Source: Rhodospirillaceae bacterium
GTDB lineage: Bacteria; Pseudomonadota; Alphaproteobacteria; GCA-2721365
DNA: 38,028 nucleotides
Assembly (NCBI GenBank): GCA_002721365.1
Contig: PBKC01000011.1
Location: forward strand, 1 to 38,028
Direction of reading: 5' to 3'
Shown here: piece after piece, positions 20,426-29,163 of the stretch
How positions within the stretch are numbered: the stretch's first letter is position 1
Layout of the letters: each line of letters opens with the position of its first letter
Program-made: the position numbers and the translations under genes
Notes under the pieces: generated by a model
Told to the model about the DNA's origin: nothing
What the model saw: the letters and a program-made list of their open reading frames with translations, nothing else
Database searches by the model: none

Positions 20426-21067
20426 ATGCCTTATAGTCGTTTCCTTATTGCGATTCTCATCGCCACGGGGTTGATCGGCTGCACGGGCAACCGCCCGGTG
20501 CAGCAGGCACAGGTGGCGCCGGCCACCGCACCGGCCGAGACGATATCGCCGGAAGAACTCGCCCAATATTATCGCTATTTCCATCAGGCCCAATTCCAGT
20601 TCGACGATTATCTGGTCGAGATTCTGCGGCCCCAGCGGGTGGAAGAGCCGGTCGCCGACCGGGTCGAAGTCTATAAAGGAGCACGCCGCCTGCTGTTGTG
20701 GCGCGGAAACGACGTCTTACGCGGCTACGATATCGCCCTGGGATTCTCGCCCGTGGGTCCGAAATGGCGCGAAGGCGACGGCCGGACCCCGGAAGGCAGC
20801 TACGTCATCGACTGGCGAAACCCCAACAGCAACTTCTACCTGTCGCTCCACATATCCTACCCGACGCCATCGCAACGGGAAGAGGCGCAGCAAAGGGGCG
20901 TGTCACCCGGCGGCGCCATCATGATCCACGGCGCCGGAGTCGAGCTCGCCTCGTCACGCCCGCGCCGGGGCGACTGGACCGACGGCTGCATCGCCGTCAC
21001 CAATGCGGAGATCGAGGAGATCTGGCGGCTGGTCCCAGACGGCACGCCGATCGACATTCACCCTTGA
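20426..21067 (+). CDS. L,D-transpeptidase lipoprotein (YkuD domain)
   Basis: This 213-residue protein is exported and lipidated: a hydrophobic leader ends in LIGC with Cys19 as lipid site. The YkuD catalytic domain spans about 78-212, with His168 (IMIHGAG) and nucleophile Cys188 (DGCIAVTN). Such enzymes form 3-3 peptidoglycan cross-links or attach proteins to peptidoglycan. The first 60 mature residues are a glutamine/alanine-rich linker plus a helical stretch (YYRYFHQAQFQFDDYL). A GGGGGAG run lies somewhat far (about 14 bases) from the ATG. It ends six bases before the convergent stop of the next gene, with no hairpin between. Confidence 0.93.
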   Translation: MPYSRFLIAILIATGLIGCTGNRPVQQAQVAPATAPAETISPEELAQYYRYFHQAQFQFDDYLVEILRPQRVEEPVADRVEVYKGARRLLLWRGNDVLRGYDIALGFSPVGPKWREGDGRTPEGSYVIDWRNPNSNFYLSLHISYPTPSQREEAQQRGVSPGGAIMIHGAGVELASSRPRRGDWTDGCIAVTNAEIEEIWRLVPDGTPIDIHP

Positions 21068-21073
21068 GAACGG

Positions 21074-21487
21074 CTACTCGTCGACATCGTCGATATCGGC
21101 CTGGCCGCTAAGGCGGCGACGGATGTGCGACCAGGACAGGCCGATCGCCATGATGGTCGCCAGCAAGAGCAACGAGAGATAGGTCATCACGGTCCGCTGC
21201 TCGACGCCCAGCAAACCGTAATAGATCAGGACCCAGACCAGGGCCCCGAACAGCGCCGCCGCCAGCAGCATGCCGATCGGCCCCAGTGACCGCCATGCGG
21301 CGCGAAAATAGATGACGAAGCCGATCAGAAGGACGAGTCCCACCAGGACCTTCAGCGGCAGATCATCCCGGGTCCAGCCCGAGATCCAGTGATAGTAGGA
21401 AAACCGGGTCGGATTGAAGGTCGCGAAGACCAGAACCACCGCGACCACCCAGCGAACACCGAAGCTGCCGAGATCAAAAACACGCAT
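21074..21487 (-). CDS. Small integral membrane protein, DUF6524-like
   Basis: This 137-residue protein has four predicted membrane segments: about 12-27 (VVAVVLVFATFNPT region), 46-62 (VLVGLVLLIGFVIYF), 70-90 (GMLLAAALFGALVWVLIYYGLL) and 99-115 (YLSLLLLATIMAIGL). The NPTRFSYYHW motif after the first segment matches what I recall of the DUF6524 family. The function is unknown. The chosen ATG at 21487 puts the family start MRVFDLGSF first. An ATG at 21511 would add eight residues and overlap cutA by 11 bases. Position directly behind cutA suggests co-transcription. The tail is acidic (IDDVDE). Confidence 0.75.
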   Translation of the reverse strand: MRVFDLGSFGVRWVVAVVLVFATFNPTRFSYYHWISGWTRDDLPLKVLVGLVLLIGFVIYFRAAWRSLGPIGMLLAAALFGALVWVLIYYGLLGVEQRTVMTYLSLLLLATIMAIGLSWSHIRRRLSGQADIDDVDE

Positions 21488-21500
21488 CGCCGCGGCCCGG

Positions 21501-21836
21501 TCAGCCGGCATCGCGGGGACCGGGGCGAGTCTCCGCCTCGATCCAAGCGAGATAGTCCGGGTTTCCGGCAACGATCGGCATCGCCGCGACGCAGGGGCAA
21601 TCATAGCCGTGAAGCGAAGCCACCCGCGCGCTCAGCGCATCCATTCGGTCCTCCATCGTCTTCATGATCAGTAGCGTCTCCGCACTTCGTTCGGCTTTAC
21701 CCTGCCACCAATAGAGCGACTGCGCGCCGTCGAACACGTTTGCACAGGCGGCCAGCCGCTCTTCGATGGCGGCCGCGGCGATCCGTTCCGCTTCCGCCCT
21801 GTCCGACGTCGTCACATAGACGAACAACGCCTGCAT
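21501..21836 (-). CDS. cutA: Divalent-cation tolerance protein CutA
   Basis: This 111-residue protein has the trimeric CutA fold. Family landmarks are VTTSDRAEAERIA at the N-terminus, ERLAACANVF, SLYWWQGKAE, LIMKT, LHGYDCPCVAAMPIVAGNPDYLAWI. The cellular role of CutA proteins is not settled; copper tolerance and signalling roles have been proposed. The start is the ATG at 21836 with GGAGGG five bases upstream. A 24-residue upstream extension in the same frame lacks a ribosome site and is not family-like. The downstream DUF6524-like gene starts 13 bases after the stop. Confidence 0.93.
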   Translation of the reverse strand: MQALFVYVTTSDRAEAERIAAAAIEERLAACANVFDGAQSLYWWQGKAERSAETLLIMKTMEDRMDALSARVASLHGYDCPCVAAMPIVAGNPDYLAWIEAETRPGPRDAG

Positions 21837-21934
21837 CGCACCCTCCGATACCTTTCCGATGCCGTCTGAAAACGCCCGGCGGGACATGCGATTACCGCAT
21901 ATGGGCAACCATGTTTATGCATGCACGCCCCGGG

Positions 21935-21963
21935 TTGATTAGCCCCTTTGGCCGTTATATATA
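21935..21963 (+). promoter_or_regulatory. Sigma-70-type promoter of the candidate sRNA
   Basis: TTGATT (21935-21940) is followed after 17 bases by TATATA (21958-21963); TATACT two bases later is an alternative -10. The stretch TTATATATACT is conspicuous in GC-rich surroundings. Start of transcription would be near 21970. It points away from cutA and toward hpnC. Confidence 0.6.
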
Positions 21964-21969
21964 CTCGGT

Positions 21970-22103
21970 AACACAAACGTTTGAATTTTGTAGTTCTTCT
22001 AAGTTTCGAATCCTCCCTCCCCCACGCGTGGAAGGTTCCCCCTCATCGCCTTCCCGCGCACTAGAGGCCCTTCGGGAAATCGGTCCTGAGGGGCTTCTTT
22101 TTT
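21970..22103 (+). ncRNA. Candidate small regulatory RNA with C-rich anti-Shine-Dalgarno stretches
   Basis: Between cutA and hpnC lies a self-contained RNA unit of about 130 bases with no credible reading frame. It has its own promoter and a strong intrinsic terminator (22064-22103). An unpaired-looking C-rich tract TCCTCCCTCCCCC is at 22011-22023. A central hairpin follows: CGCG-T-GGAAGG at 22025-22035 pairs with CCTTCC-CGCG at 22049-22058 around the 13-base C-rich loop TTCCCCCTCATCG. Loops rich in CCUCC can pair with ribosome binding sites, as in alphaproteobacterial sRNAs of the alpha-r14 and CcsR type. Membership in a known family is not claimed. Alternatively the unit could be a long attenuated leader of the hopanoid operon. 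Confidence 0.55.
22064..22103 (+). terminator. Intrinsic terminator of the candidate sRNA
   Basis: GAGGCCCTTC (22064-22073) pairs with GAGGGGCTTC (22088-22097) as a ten-pair stem with two G-T wobbles. The 14-base loop can pair further (GGA/TCC). T6 follows at 22098-22103. No protein gene on the plus strand ends just before it, which is why an RNA gene is proposed upstream. Confidence 0.8.
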
Positions 22104-22122
22104 GCTCCCAGCCCTGACCGAC

Positions 22123-22173
22123 ATTGTCCGCCAGCCGAGCGAAAGCTAAAACAGGCGGCCGGGAACGGACAAT
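22123..22173 (+). promoter_or_regulatory. Candidate hpnC promoter framed by an 8-base inverted repeat
   Basis: TTGTCC (22124-22129), a 17-base spacer and TAAAAC (22147-22152) form a plausible promoter 36 bases before hpnC. ATTGTCCG (22123-22130) and CGGACAAT (22166-22173) are a perfect inverted repeat: one arm covers the -35 and the other lies around the expected transcript start. This could be a pair of operator half sites; no regulator is assigned. Confidence 0.45.
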
Positions 22174-22188
22174 CACGCAAGCGGCAGG

Positions 22189-23076
22189 ATGGCGCGCCAA
22201 GCTTCGGCAGCGAGTTTGATAGGGACAGAGGAACCAGCTTGGCAGCCGGCAGCCCCGTCCACGCCCAGCAAGACGGCTGAGCAGGAGAACTTTCCCGTAG
22301 GGTCATGGTTGCTCCCGCCCCGTCTGAGGAGCCACATCGCCCGCTACTACGCCTTCGCCCGGGCGGCGGACGACATTGGCGATCACCCGGACCTTTCGCC
22401 CCTGGACAAGATCGTCGCCCTCGACCGGCTGGAGGCCGTGCTCGCCGGCGCCGACCCCGTTACAGACGCCGAGCGAAGTGCGGCGCGCCTGCGCGCGAGT
22501 CTGGCGGAAACCCGAGTGGATCCGCGTTGCGCCAGCGACCTCCTCATCGCATTCCGGCAAGACGCGTGGAAACGGCGCTATCGCGACTGGGCCGACCTGA
22601 TCGGCTACTGCCGCAACTCGGCCAATCCGGTCGGTCGTTACCTCCTCGCTCTTCATGGCGAGTCGGACGGGACTCACGCCCCGTCGGACGCTCTGTGCAC
22701 GTCACTTCAGATCCTCAACCATCTTCAGGATCTCAAGGACGACTATCGCCAGCTCGACCGGGTCTACCTGCCCCTTCCCTGGTTCACCGAACACGGCCTG
22801 ACACCGGCCGCACTGGACAGTCCACGGGCCGACACGGCGATGCGGAGGATGATCGATCGCGCGCTCGACGGCGTCGACGATCTCAACCGGACCGCCGCCC
22901 GTCTGCCGGGACTCGTTCATGACCGGCGGATGCGGATGGAAGCCGCCGTTATCGTCCGAGTCGCCCGGCGGCTGGCGCAACGCCTGCGCGCCGGAGACCC
23001 GTTGGCCGGGCGGGTCGCCTTGTCGCGAGTCGATAAGCTGGCCTGTGTCGCCGGCGGGATTCAGCGGGGATGGTGA
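22189..23076 (+). CDS. hpnC: Hydroxysqualene synthase HpnC
   Basis: This 295-residue member of the squalene/phytoene synthase family takes the second step of the HpnCDE squalene route, converting presqualene diphosphate to hydroxysqualene. The HpnC signature ENFPVGSWLLP is at about 33-43. The first aspartate motif DDIGD is at 61-65 and the second is in LQDLKDDYRQLDRVYLP. About 30 variable residues precede the conserved start. The ATG at 22189 has only an AGG directly before it, so the exact N-terminus is uncertain; a TTG 27 bases later is another option. It is the first gene of the hopanoid operon and its stop overlaps hpnD. Confidence 0.95.
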   Translation: MARQASAASLIGTEEPAWQPAAPSTPSKTAEQENFPVGSWLLPPRLRSHIARYYAFARAADDIGDHPDLSPLDKIVALDRLEAVLAGADPVTDAERSAARLRASLAETRVDPRCASDLLIAFRQDAWKRRYRDWADLIGYCRNSANPVGRYLLALHGESDGTHAPSDALCTSLQILNHLQDLKDDYRQLDRVYLPLPWFTEHGLTPAALDSPRADTAMRRMIDRALDGVDDLNRTAARLPGLVHDRRMRMEAAVIVRVARRLAQRLRAGDPLAGRVALSRVDKLACVAGGIQRGW

Positions 23077-23930
23077 GTGCGTCGCCCCAGGCACGCGTGC
23101 GAGCGATCGTCCAGCGGTCCGGCACCTCGTTCTACTGGGCGATGCGGTTGCTGCCTCGGCCCAAGCAGGAAGCCATGTTCGCGGTCTATGCCTTCTGCCG
23201 GGAAGTGGATGACGTCGCCGATGACGAAGACGCACCGCCATCCCTGCGCTTGGAGCGACTCGATGCCTGGCGCCGGGCGCTCGACGCCCTCTATCGCGGC
23301 CATCCCGACAATCCCGTGACCGAAGCTCTGCTGCCCGGCGTGGAGCGCTACGACCTACTGCGCGAGGACTTCGAAGCCATCCTGGCCGGGATGGAGATGG
23401 ACGCCACCGGGCCGATCGTCGCGCCGAGCCGGGATGAGCTCGATCTCTACTGCGCGCGCGTTGCCGGTGCTGTCGGCCTGCTCTCGGTGAAGGTCTTCGA
23501 ATGCCGAGCGGCCACCGCCCGCGACTATGCCCTGGCGACGGGTCAGGCGCTGCAGCTCACCAACATCCTGCGCGACCTCTCGGAAGACGCCGAGCGTGGG
23601 CGCCTTTATCTCCCGGCCGACGTCCTGGACACAGCGGGTATCGAAACGCGGGAGCCCGCCGCAGTCCTGACGCACCCGGCCCTCTCCGACGCCTGCAGTC
23701 GGCTCGCCGCGGATGCCCGAGCCCGATTCGCCGAGGCGGGTATGCTGCGGAACGCGATGCCACGCGCAGACGCGGCGGCGTTGTGGCCGGCCGCGATCAT
23801 GGCGGCGATCTACCGGACGACCCTCGACAGCCTCGATCGGCGCGGCTGGTCCGATGTCGATGTCACGGTGGGGCCGGGTAGCGCGGCGAAGCTGCTGATC
23901 GCCCTTCGCGCAGGCGTCACCGGCAGTTGA
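23070..23930 (+). CDS. hpnD: Presqualene diphosphate synthase HpnD
   Basis: This 286-residue enzyme joins two farnesyl diphosphates to presqualene diphosphate, the first step toward squalene. The first Mg-binding motif DDVADD is at about 47-52. The second lies in LTNILRDLSEDAERGRLYLP, and FYWAMRLLPRPKQEAMFAVYAFCREVDD is typical of the family in two parts. The ATG at 23070 overlaps the end of hpnC by seven bases. A GTG one codon later (overlap GTGA) is equally possible. Order and tight coupling hpnC-hpnD-hpnE are the rule in bacteria using this route instead of a single squalene synthase. Confidence 0.96.
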   Translation: MVSASPQARVRAIVQRSGTSFYWAMRLLPRPKQEAMFAVYAFCREVDDVADDEDAPPSLRLERLDAWRRALDALYRGHPDNPVTEALLPGVERYDLLREDFEAILAGMEMDATGPIVAPSRDELDLYCARVAGAVGLLSVKVFECRAATARDYALATGQALQLTNILRDLSEDAERGRLYLPADVLDTAGIETREPAAVLTHPALSDACSRLAADARARFAEAGMLRNAMPRADAAALWPAAIMAAIYRTTLDSLDRRGWSDVDVTVGPGSAAKLLIALRAGVTGS

Positions 23931-25192
23931 GCGGCACCGTCCACGTCATCGGCGCGGGCCTCGCCGGGCTCGCATGCGCGGTCGCCTTGTCCGCCGCCGG
24001 GCGAGACGTCGTCGTCTACGAAGCCGCAGGCCATGCCGGAGGACGGTGCCGTTCGTTCCGCGACTCGACCCTCGACCGCGTGATCGACAACGGCAATCAT
24101 CTGGTCATGCGCGGGAACACCGCGCTCCTTCGCTATCTCGACACGATCGGTGCCCGCGGCCATCTGGCCGGCGGCGAAGCGGTCTTTCCCTTTCTCGATC
24201 TCGGCGACGGCAGCCGCTGGACCGTGAGGCCCAGCGCCGGCCCTTTACCCTGGTGGACGATGGTCCCCGAAAGGCGGGTGCCCGGCACCCGGCCCACCGA
24301 CTACCTAGGCGGCCTCCGACTCGCTCGCGCCGGGAAGCGCGAAACGGTGGCCGACTGCCTCGCGGACCGGCCACAGATATTCTCCAGGCTTTGGGAGCCG
24401 CTGGCGGTGGCGGCTCTCAACACCTCCGCCGAGGAAGGGGCCGCGCGCCTTCTGTGGCCCGTGCTTTCCCGGACCTTTCTCAGGGGCGCCAGCTACTGCC
24501 GCCCCTTCGTCGCCCGGGACGGACTGTCCGAGACCTTCGTGGCGCCGGCTCTCGCCAAGCTCGCCGGACAGGGGAGCCAGATCCGATTCGGCTCGCGACT
24601 GAAGGCGATCGGACGCGCCGGAGACCGTGTCCACACCCTCGGCTTCGCGCAGCAGGATGTTGCGCTGGGTGATGACGATTCGGTCGTTCTCGCCGTTCCG
24701 AACACGGCGGCACATCAGCTTCTCGAAGACCTCGTCCCCGCCTTCCCGCATCGGGCGATCGTAAATGCGCATTTCCGCCTCGAATCACCGATCGCTCTAC
24801 CCGGCAACTCCCCGTTTTTGGGAGTTGTCGGCGGCACCGCACAATGGTTGTTCGTCAGGCATGATGTCGTTTCCGTCACCGTCAGCGCCGCCGACTCCCT
24901 CGCTGCGCACCCCAACGACGAAATCGCCCGCATCCTTTGGCGCGACGTCGCGGCCGCGCTCGGACGCGACCGCACCACGATTCCGCCGGTCCGGATCATC
25001 AACGAACACCGCGCGACGATCGCCCAGACTCCTGCCGTCGCAGGCCGCCGACCGCCGCCGGAAACCGCGCTCGCGAACCTGTTTCTCGCCGGCGATTGGA
25101 CCGATACGGGGATACCTGCCACAATTGAAGGCGCCGTGCAGTCGGGTCACACTGCGGCAAAGATGCTGCTGTCTATGCGGAAACCCGTTTGA
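23927..25192 (+). CDS. hpnE: Hydroxysqualene dehydroxylase HpnE
   Basis: This 421-residue FAD-dependent amine-oxidase-fold enzyme reduces hydroxysqualene to squalene. The FAD-binding VIGAGLAGLACAVAL begins at residue 7, followed by the acidic residue in VVVYEA and the GGRCRS motif. The C-terminal FAD contact is LFLAGDWTDTGIPATIEGAVQSG. The start is the TTG at 23927, overlapping the hpnD stop as TTGA. No ATG or GTG lies between it and the Rossmann motif, and starting later would cut the fold. The older family name is squalene-associated FAD-dependent desaturase. Confidence 0.94.
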   Translation: MSGTVHVIGAGLAGLACAVALSAAGRDVVVYEAAGHAGGRCRSFRDSTLDRVIDNGNHLVMRGNTALLRYLDTIGARGHLAGGEAVFPFLDLGDGSRWTVRPSAGPLPWWTMVPERRVPGTRPTDYLGGLRLARAGKRETVADCLADRPQIFSRLWEPLAVAALNTSAEEGAARLLWPVLSRTFLRGASYCRPFVARDGLSETFVAPALAKLAGQGSQIRFGSRLKAIGRAGDRVHTLGFAQQDVALGDDDSVVLAVPNTAAHQLLEDLVPAFPHRAIVNAHFRLESPIALPGNSPFLGVVGGTAQWLFVRHDVVSVTVSAADSLAAHPNDEIARILWRDVAAALGRDRTTIPPVRIINEHRATIAQTPAVAGRRPPPETALANLFLAGDWTDTGIPATIEGAVQSGHTAAKMLLSMRKPV

Positions 25193-25261
25193 ATCCTGGA
25201 TCGCCAGCGGCTATTTACCTGTTTCAGCGCTAGGAACACTGACATCTCCATCGCGCGTTCG

Positions 25262-27202
25262 ATGAGGGAGGGGGCCATCTCAGAAACTTCCAAGACTCCT
25301 CTGCTCGATACCGTCCACCTTCCGGCGGACCTTCGCCGTCTCCCCGAGTCCGAGCTTACGCAGTTTGCCGACGAACTCCGTCGGGAGATGATCGACGCCG
25401 TGTCGCGGACCGGCGGCCATCTCGGCGCCGGTCTCGGCGTGGTCGAGCTGACCGTCGCCCTGCATTACGTGTTCGATACGCCGACCGACCGTCTGATCTG
25501 GGACGTCGGGCATCAGGCCTATCCGCACAAAATTCTCACCGGCCGTCGCGACCGCATCCGGACGCTTCGCCAGCCCGGCGGGCTGTCGGGCTTCACCAAG
25601 CGGGCCGAGAGCGAGTACGACCCGTTCGGCGCCGCCCATTCGTCGACCTCGATCTCCTCGGGGCTCGGCATGGCGGTCGCGCGCGATCTCTCGGGCGGGA
25701 ATAACGACGTCATTGCGGTAATCGGCGACGGGGCGATGAGCGCCGGCATGGCCTATGAGGCCATGAACAACGCCGGCTCGACCGCGTCGCGGCTGATCGT
25801 CATCCTGAACGACAACGACATGTCGATCGCGCCGCCGGTCGGTGCGATGAGCGCCTACCTGTCGCGGCTGATCTCGTCGCAGTCCTATCGGAGCTTCCGG
25901 CATGTGGCGTCGGAGCTCGCCAAGAAGTTCCCCCGCCCCTTCGCGCAGGCCGCCAAGCGGGCCGAGGAATATGCCCGCGGGCTCGTCACCGGCGGCACCC
26001 TGTTCGAAGAGCTGGGCTTCTACTATGTCGGCCCCGTCGACGGCCATAACCTGGAGCACCTGCTCCCGGTCCTGAAGAACGTCCGCGACGACCGCGAGGC
26101 GGGACCGATCCTGGTTCACGTCGTCACCCGCAAGGGCCACGGCTATCCGCCTGCCGAAGAATCGGCAGACAAGTATCACGGCGTCGCCAAGTTCGACGTG
26201 GTCACCGGCGCCCAGAGCAAGAGCAAGGCGAACGCGCCGAGCTACACCTCGGTTTTCGCCAAGGCACTTCTGGCCGAAGCGGAAGTCGACGACAAGATCG
26301 TCGCCATCACCGCCGCCATGCCCTCGGGTACCGGCCTCGACAAGTTCGCCCAGGCCCATCCGACCCGGACCTTCGACGTCGGCATCGCCGAGCAGCACGG
26401 CGTCACTTTCGCGGCCGGATTGGCCTGCGAGGGCTTTAAGCCCTTCACGGCGATCTATTCGACCTTCCTGCAGCGGGCTTACGACCAGGTCGTGCACGAC
26501 GTGGCGATCCAGTGCCTTCCGGTCCGCTTCGCGATCGATCGCGCCGGGCTGGTCGGGGCGGACGGTCCCACCCATGCCGGCGCCTTCGATGTCACCTATC
26601 TGGCGACGCTGCCGAACTTCGTCGTCATGGCGGCGGCGGACGAGGCGGAACTGATGCACATGGTGGCGACCGCCGCCGCGATCAGCGACTGTCCCTCCGC
26701 CGTCCGCTATCCACGCGGCGAGGGTGTCGGCGTCGAGCTTCCCGAGCGCGGCACGCCGCTCGAGATCGGCAAGGGCCGGATCGTCCGCGAGGGCAGCAAG
26801 ATCGCCCTGCTGTCGTTGGGCACGCGCCTTCAGGAATGCCTGAAGGCGGCCGATGAGTTGGCGGCCAAGGGGCTTCCGACAACCGTCGCGGACGCCCGCT
26901 TCGCCAAGCCGATCGACACCGCCCTGATCCGCCAGCTCGCTGAGGAGCACGAAGTGCTGATCACGATCGAGGAAGGCTCGATCGGCGGTTTCGCCGCCCA
27001 GGTGATGCAGTTTCTGGCAACGGAAGGGCTGTTCGACCGTGGCCTTCGTTTTCGGCCGATGACGCTGCCCGACCGCTTCATAGACCACGGCTCCCCCTCC
27101 GGGATGTACGACGAGGCCGGGCTCAACGCGCCGCATGTCGTCGCCACCGCTCTCGCGGCGCTGGGACGAAATGCCGACATCGTCGCCGCCGAGGGTGCCT
27201 GA
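25262..27202 (+). CDS. dxs: 1-deoxy-D-xylulose-5-phosphate synthase
   Basis: This 646-residue thiamine diphosphate enzyme condenses pyruvate and glyceraldehyde 3-phosphate, the first committed step of the MEP isoprenoid pathway. The cofactor motif [17 protein letters not shown] ends about 12 residues before NDNDMS. The catalytic glutamate is in [10 protein letters not shown], and GPVDGHN and [14 protein letters not shown] are family landmarks. The ATG at 25262 is used, but the ribosome-site-like AGGGAGGGGG lies just inside the frame. A rare start such as the ATC five codons later therefore cannot be excluded. It is embedded in the hopanoid operon, which fits boosting precursor supply. Whether another dxs exists elsewhere is unknown. 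Confidence 0.96.
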   Translation: MREGAISETSKTPLLDTVHLPADLRRLPESELTQFADELRREMIDAVSRTGGHLGAGLGVVELTVALHYVFDTPTDRLIWDVGHQAYPHKILTGRRDRIRTLRQPGGLSGFTKRAESEYDPFGAAHSSTSISSGLGMAVARDLSGGNNDVIAVIGDGAMSAGMAYEAMNNAGSTASRLIVILNDNDMSIAPPVGAMSAYLSRLISSQSYRSFRHVASELAKKFPRPFAQAAKRAEEYARGLVTGGTLFEELGFYYVGPVDGHNLEHLLPVLKNVRDDREAGPILVHVVTRKGHGYPPAEESADKYHGVAKFDVVTGAQSKSKANAPSYTSVFAKALLAEAEVDDKIVAITAAMPSGTGLDKFAQAHPTRTFDVGIAEQHGVTFAAGLACEGFKPFTAIYSTFLQRAYDQVVHDVAIQCLPVRFAIDRAGLVGADGPTHAGAFDVTYLATLPNFVVMAAADEAELMHMVATAAAISDCPSAVRYPRGEGVGVELPERGTPLEIGKGRIVREGSKIALLSLGTRLQECLKAADELAAKGLPTTVADARFAKPIDTALIRQLAEEHEVLITIEEGSIGGFAAQVMQFLATEGLFDRGLRFRPMTLPDRFIDHGSPSGMYDEAGLNAPHVVATALAALGRNADIVAAEGA

Positions 27203-29153
27203 CGGCCGGAGATTGACGTCGTCTGAAAGCACGGGCGTCCGCGCGGCTGGCGAGGGCGTATCCGAAGCCGCGCTCGACGCCGCGATCCAGAATGCGCTGC
27301 AGGGTCTGAAAGCCCTGCAGCGCGATGATGGTCATTGGGTCTTCGAGCTCGAAGCCGATGCGACGATCCCGTCGGAATACATTCTGCTCAATCACTATCT
27401 CGATGAGATCGACGACGCACTGGAAGGCGAAATCGCCGGTTACATCCGAGATCGGCAGAACGAGGGCGGCGGTTGGCCGCTGTTCCACGGAGGCGCCACC
27501 GACGTCAGTTGCTCGGTCAAAGCGTATTATGCGCTGAAGCTGGTCGGCGATCCCGTCGACGCGCCGCATATGCAGCGCGCCCGGGCCGCGATTCTGGCTG
27601 CCGGCGGTGCGGCGAAAAGCAACGTCTTCACCCGCACCACCCTCGCCCTGTTCGGTCAGGTTCCCTGGCGCGCGGTGCCGGTCATGCCGGTCGAGATCAT
27701 GCTGCTGCCGAAGGCCTTTCCCTTCCATCTCAGCAAGGTCTCCTACTGGTCGCGGACGGTCCTGGTTCCGCTCCTGATCCTGATGTCGCTCCGCCCGAAG
27801 GCCCGCAACCCGCGCGGTGTCGGGATCGAAGAACTGTTCGTTACACCCGCCTGGCAGGAAACCGAATATTTCCAGACGCGCGACAGCCTGTCGGGCGTAT
27901 TCCTCGGGATCGACCGCCTGCTGCAGGTCATCGAGCCGATGTTCCCCCGAAAAGCCCGGGGGAAGGCGATCGAGAAGGCGGTCGCCTTCATCGTCGAGCG
28001 GTTGAACGGCGAAGACGGGCTCGGCGCGATCTTCCCGGCGATGGCCAATGCGGTGATGGCGTTCGACGCCTTGGGGTACGCGCCGGACCACCCCCACCGC
28101 GCCATCGCACGCGCCTCGGTCGACAAGCTCGTCATCCGGCGCCCCGGCTATACCTACGTCCAGCCCTGCCTGTCGCCGATCTGGGATACGGCGCTGGCGG
28201 CCCATGCGGTCCTGGAAGCAGGCGTGCCCGAAACGGCGACGCCCGCCTTGGACTGGCTGGTGGAACGGCAGATCCTCGACCTCAAGGGTGACTGGGCGGA
28301 AAACCAGCCGGGCTTGAGGCCGGGCGGATGGGCCTTCCAGTATGCGAACGCGCACTATCCGGACGTCGACGATACCGCGGTGGTGGTCATGGCCCTGGAG
28401 CGCGCCGACTCCGCCCGGTATGCGAAGACGATCGAACGCGGTGTCGAATGGATCGCGGGCATGCAGAGCTCGAACGGCGGCTGGGGCGCGTTCGACGTCG
28501 ACAACGCGACCGAGTATCTGAACCACATCCCCTTCGCCGATCACGGCGCCCTGCTCGATCCGCCGACCGTCGACGTCACCGCCCGCTGCGTCGGCATGCT
28601 CGCTCAGTGTGGTCACGACCGGACCGAGCCGATCATCGCCCGAGCCATCGCCTATCTGAGGTCGGAACAGGAGGCCGACGGCTCCTGGTTCGGCCGCTGG
28701 GGAACCAACTACATCTACGGAACCTGGTCGGCGCTGGCAGCATTCAACGCGGTGGGCGAGGACCCTGCCGCACCGCACATCCGCAAGGCGGTCGGCTGGC
28801 TCGAGTCGCGTCAGCGCGAAGACGGTGGGTGGGGCGAAGACGGCGCAACCTACTGGCCGGAATCGAAAGACGCCTGCAAGTCCAGCACCGCGTCCCAGAC
28901 GGCCTGGGCCCTTCTGGGGCTGATGGCCGCCGGCGAAGCCGATAGCGATGCGGTCGCACGGGGTATCGGCTATCTGCTGGCGTCGCCGCGCGACGGGGCT
29001 CGCTGGGAAGAAGACTGGTTCACCGCGGTCGGGTTCCCTCGGGTCTTTTACCTCCGCTACCACGGCTATTCGGCCTACTTCCCACTTTGGGCGCTCGCAC
29101 GCTATCGCAATCTCCGCCGCGGCAACGCGCGAACCACGCCCTTCGGACTCTGA
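27174..29153 (+). CDS. shc: Squalene-hopene cyclase
   Basis: This protein of about 659 residues folds squalene into hopene or hopanol at the inner membrane. The catalytic acid motif DxDDTA is present as DVDDTA (about residues 397-402). QW-type repeats are scattered through the two barrels, for example [42 protein letters not shown] and EDGGWGEDG. The start is uncertain. The ATG at 27174 overlaps dxs by 29 bases and has GGGACGA upstream. An ATG at 27135, a GTG at 27195 and a TTG at 27213 are alternatives, all before the first conserved motif. It is also called hpnF. The following hpnG starts 11 bases after its stop. Confidence 0.95.
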   Translation, partial: PTSSPPRVPDGRRLTSSESTGVRAAGEGVSEAALDAAIQNALQGLKALQRDDGHWVFELEADATIPSEYILLNHYLDEIDDALEGEIAGYIRDRQNEGGGWPLFHGGATDVSCSVKAYYALKLVGDPVDAPHMQRARAAILAAGGAAKSNVFTRTTLALFGQVPWRAVPVMPVEIMLLPKAFPFHLSKVSYWSRTVLVPLLILMSLRPKARNPRGVGIEELFVTPAWQETEYFQTRDSLSGVFLGIDRLLQVIEPMFPRKARGKAIEKAVAFIVERLNGEDGLGAIFPAMANAVMAFDALGYAPDHPHRAIARASVDKLVIRRPGYTYVQPCLSPIWDTALAAHAVLEAGVPETATPALDWLVERQILDLKGDWAENQPGLRPGGWAFQYANAHYPDVDDTAVVVMALERADSARYAKTIERGVEWIAGMQSSNGGWGAFDVDNATEYLNHIPFADHGALLDPPTVDVTARCVGMLAQCGHDRTEPIIARAIAYLRSEQEADGSWFGRWGTNYIYGTWSALAAFNAVGEDPAAPHIRKAVGWLESRQREDGGWGEDGATYWPESKDACKSSTASQTAWALLGLMAAGEADSDAVARGIGYLLASPRDGARWEEDWFTAVGFPRVFYLRYHGYSAYFPLWALARYRNLRRGNARTTPFGL

Positions 29154-29163
29154 CCGACACCCG

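Noticed and set aside
22003..22024. tRNA 3'-end or attachment-site-like TTTCGAATCCTCCCTCCCCCA
   Set aside because: The bases before it cannot form a T-stem and no tRNA body precedes it. It is better explained as the C-rich tract of the candidate sRNA.
25280..27232. A 650-codon open frame on the minus strand opposite dxs
   Set aside because: It mirrors a highly conserved gene, has low-complexity charged composition and no ribosome site; typical shadow frame of GC-rich coding DNA.
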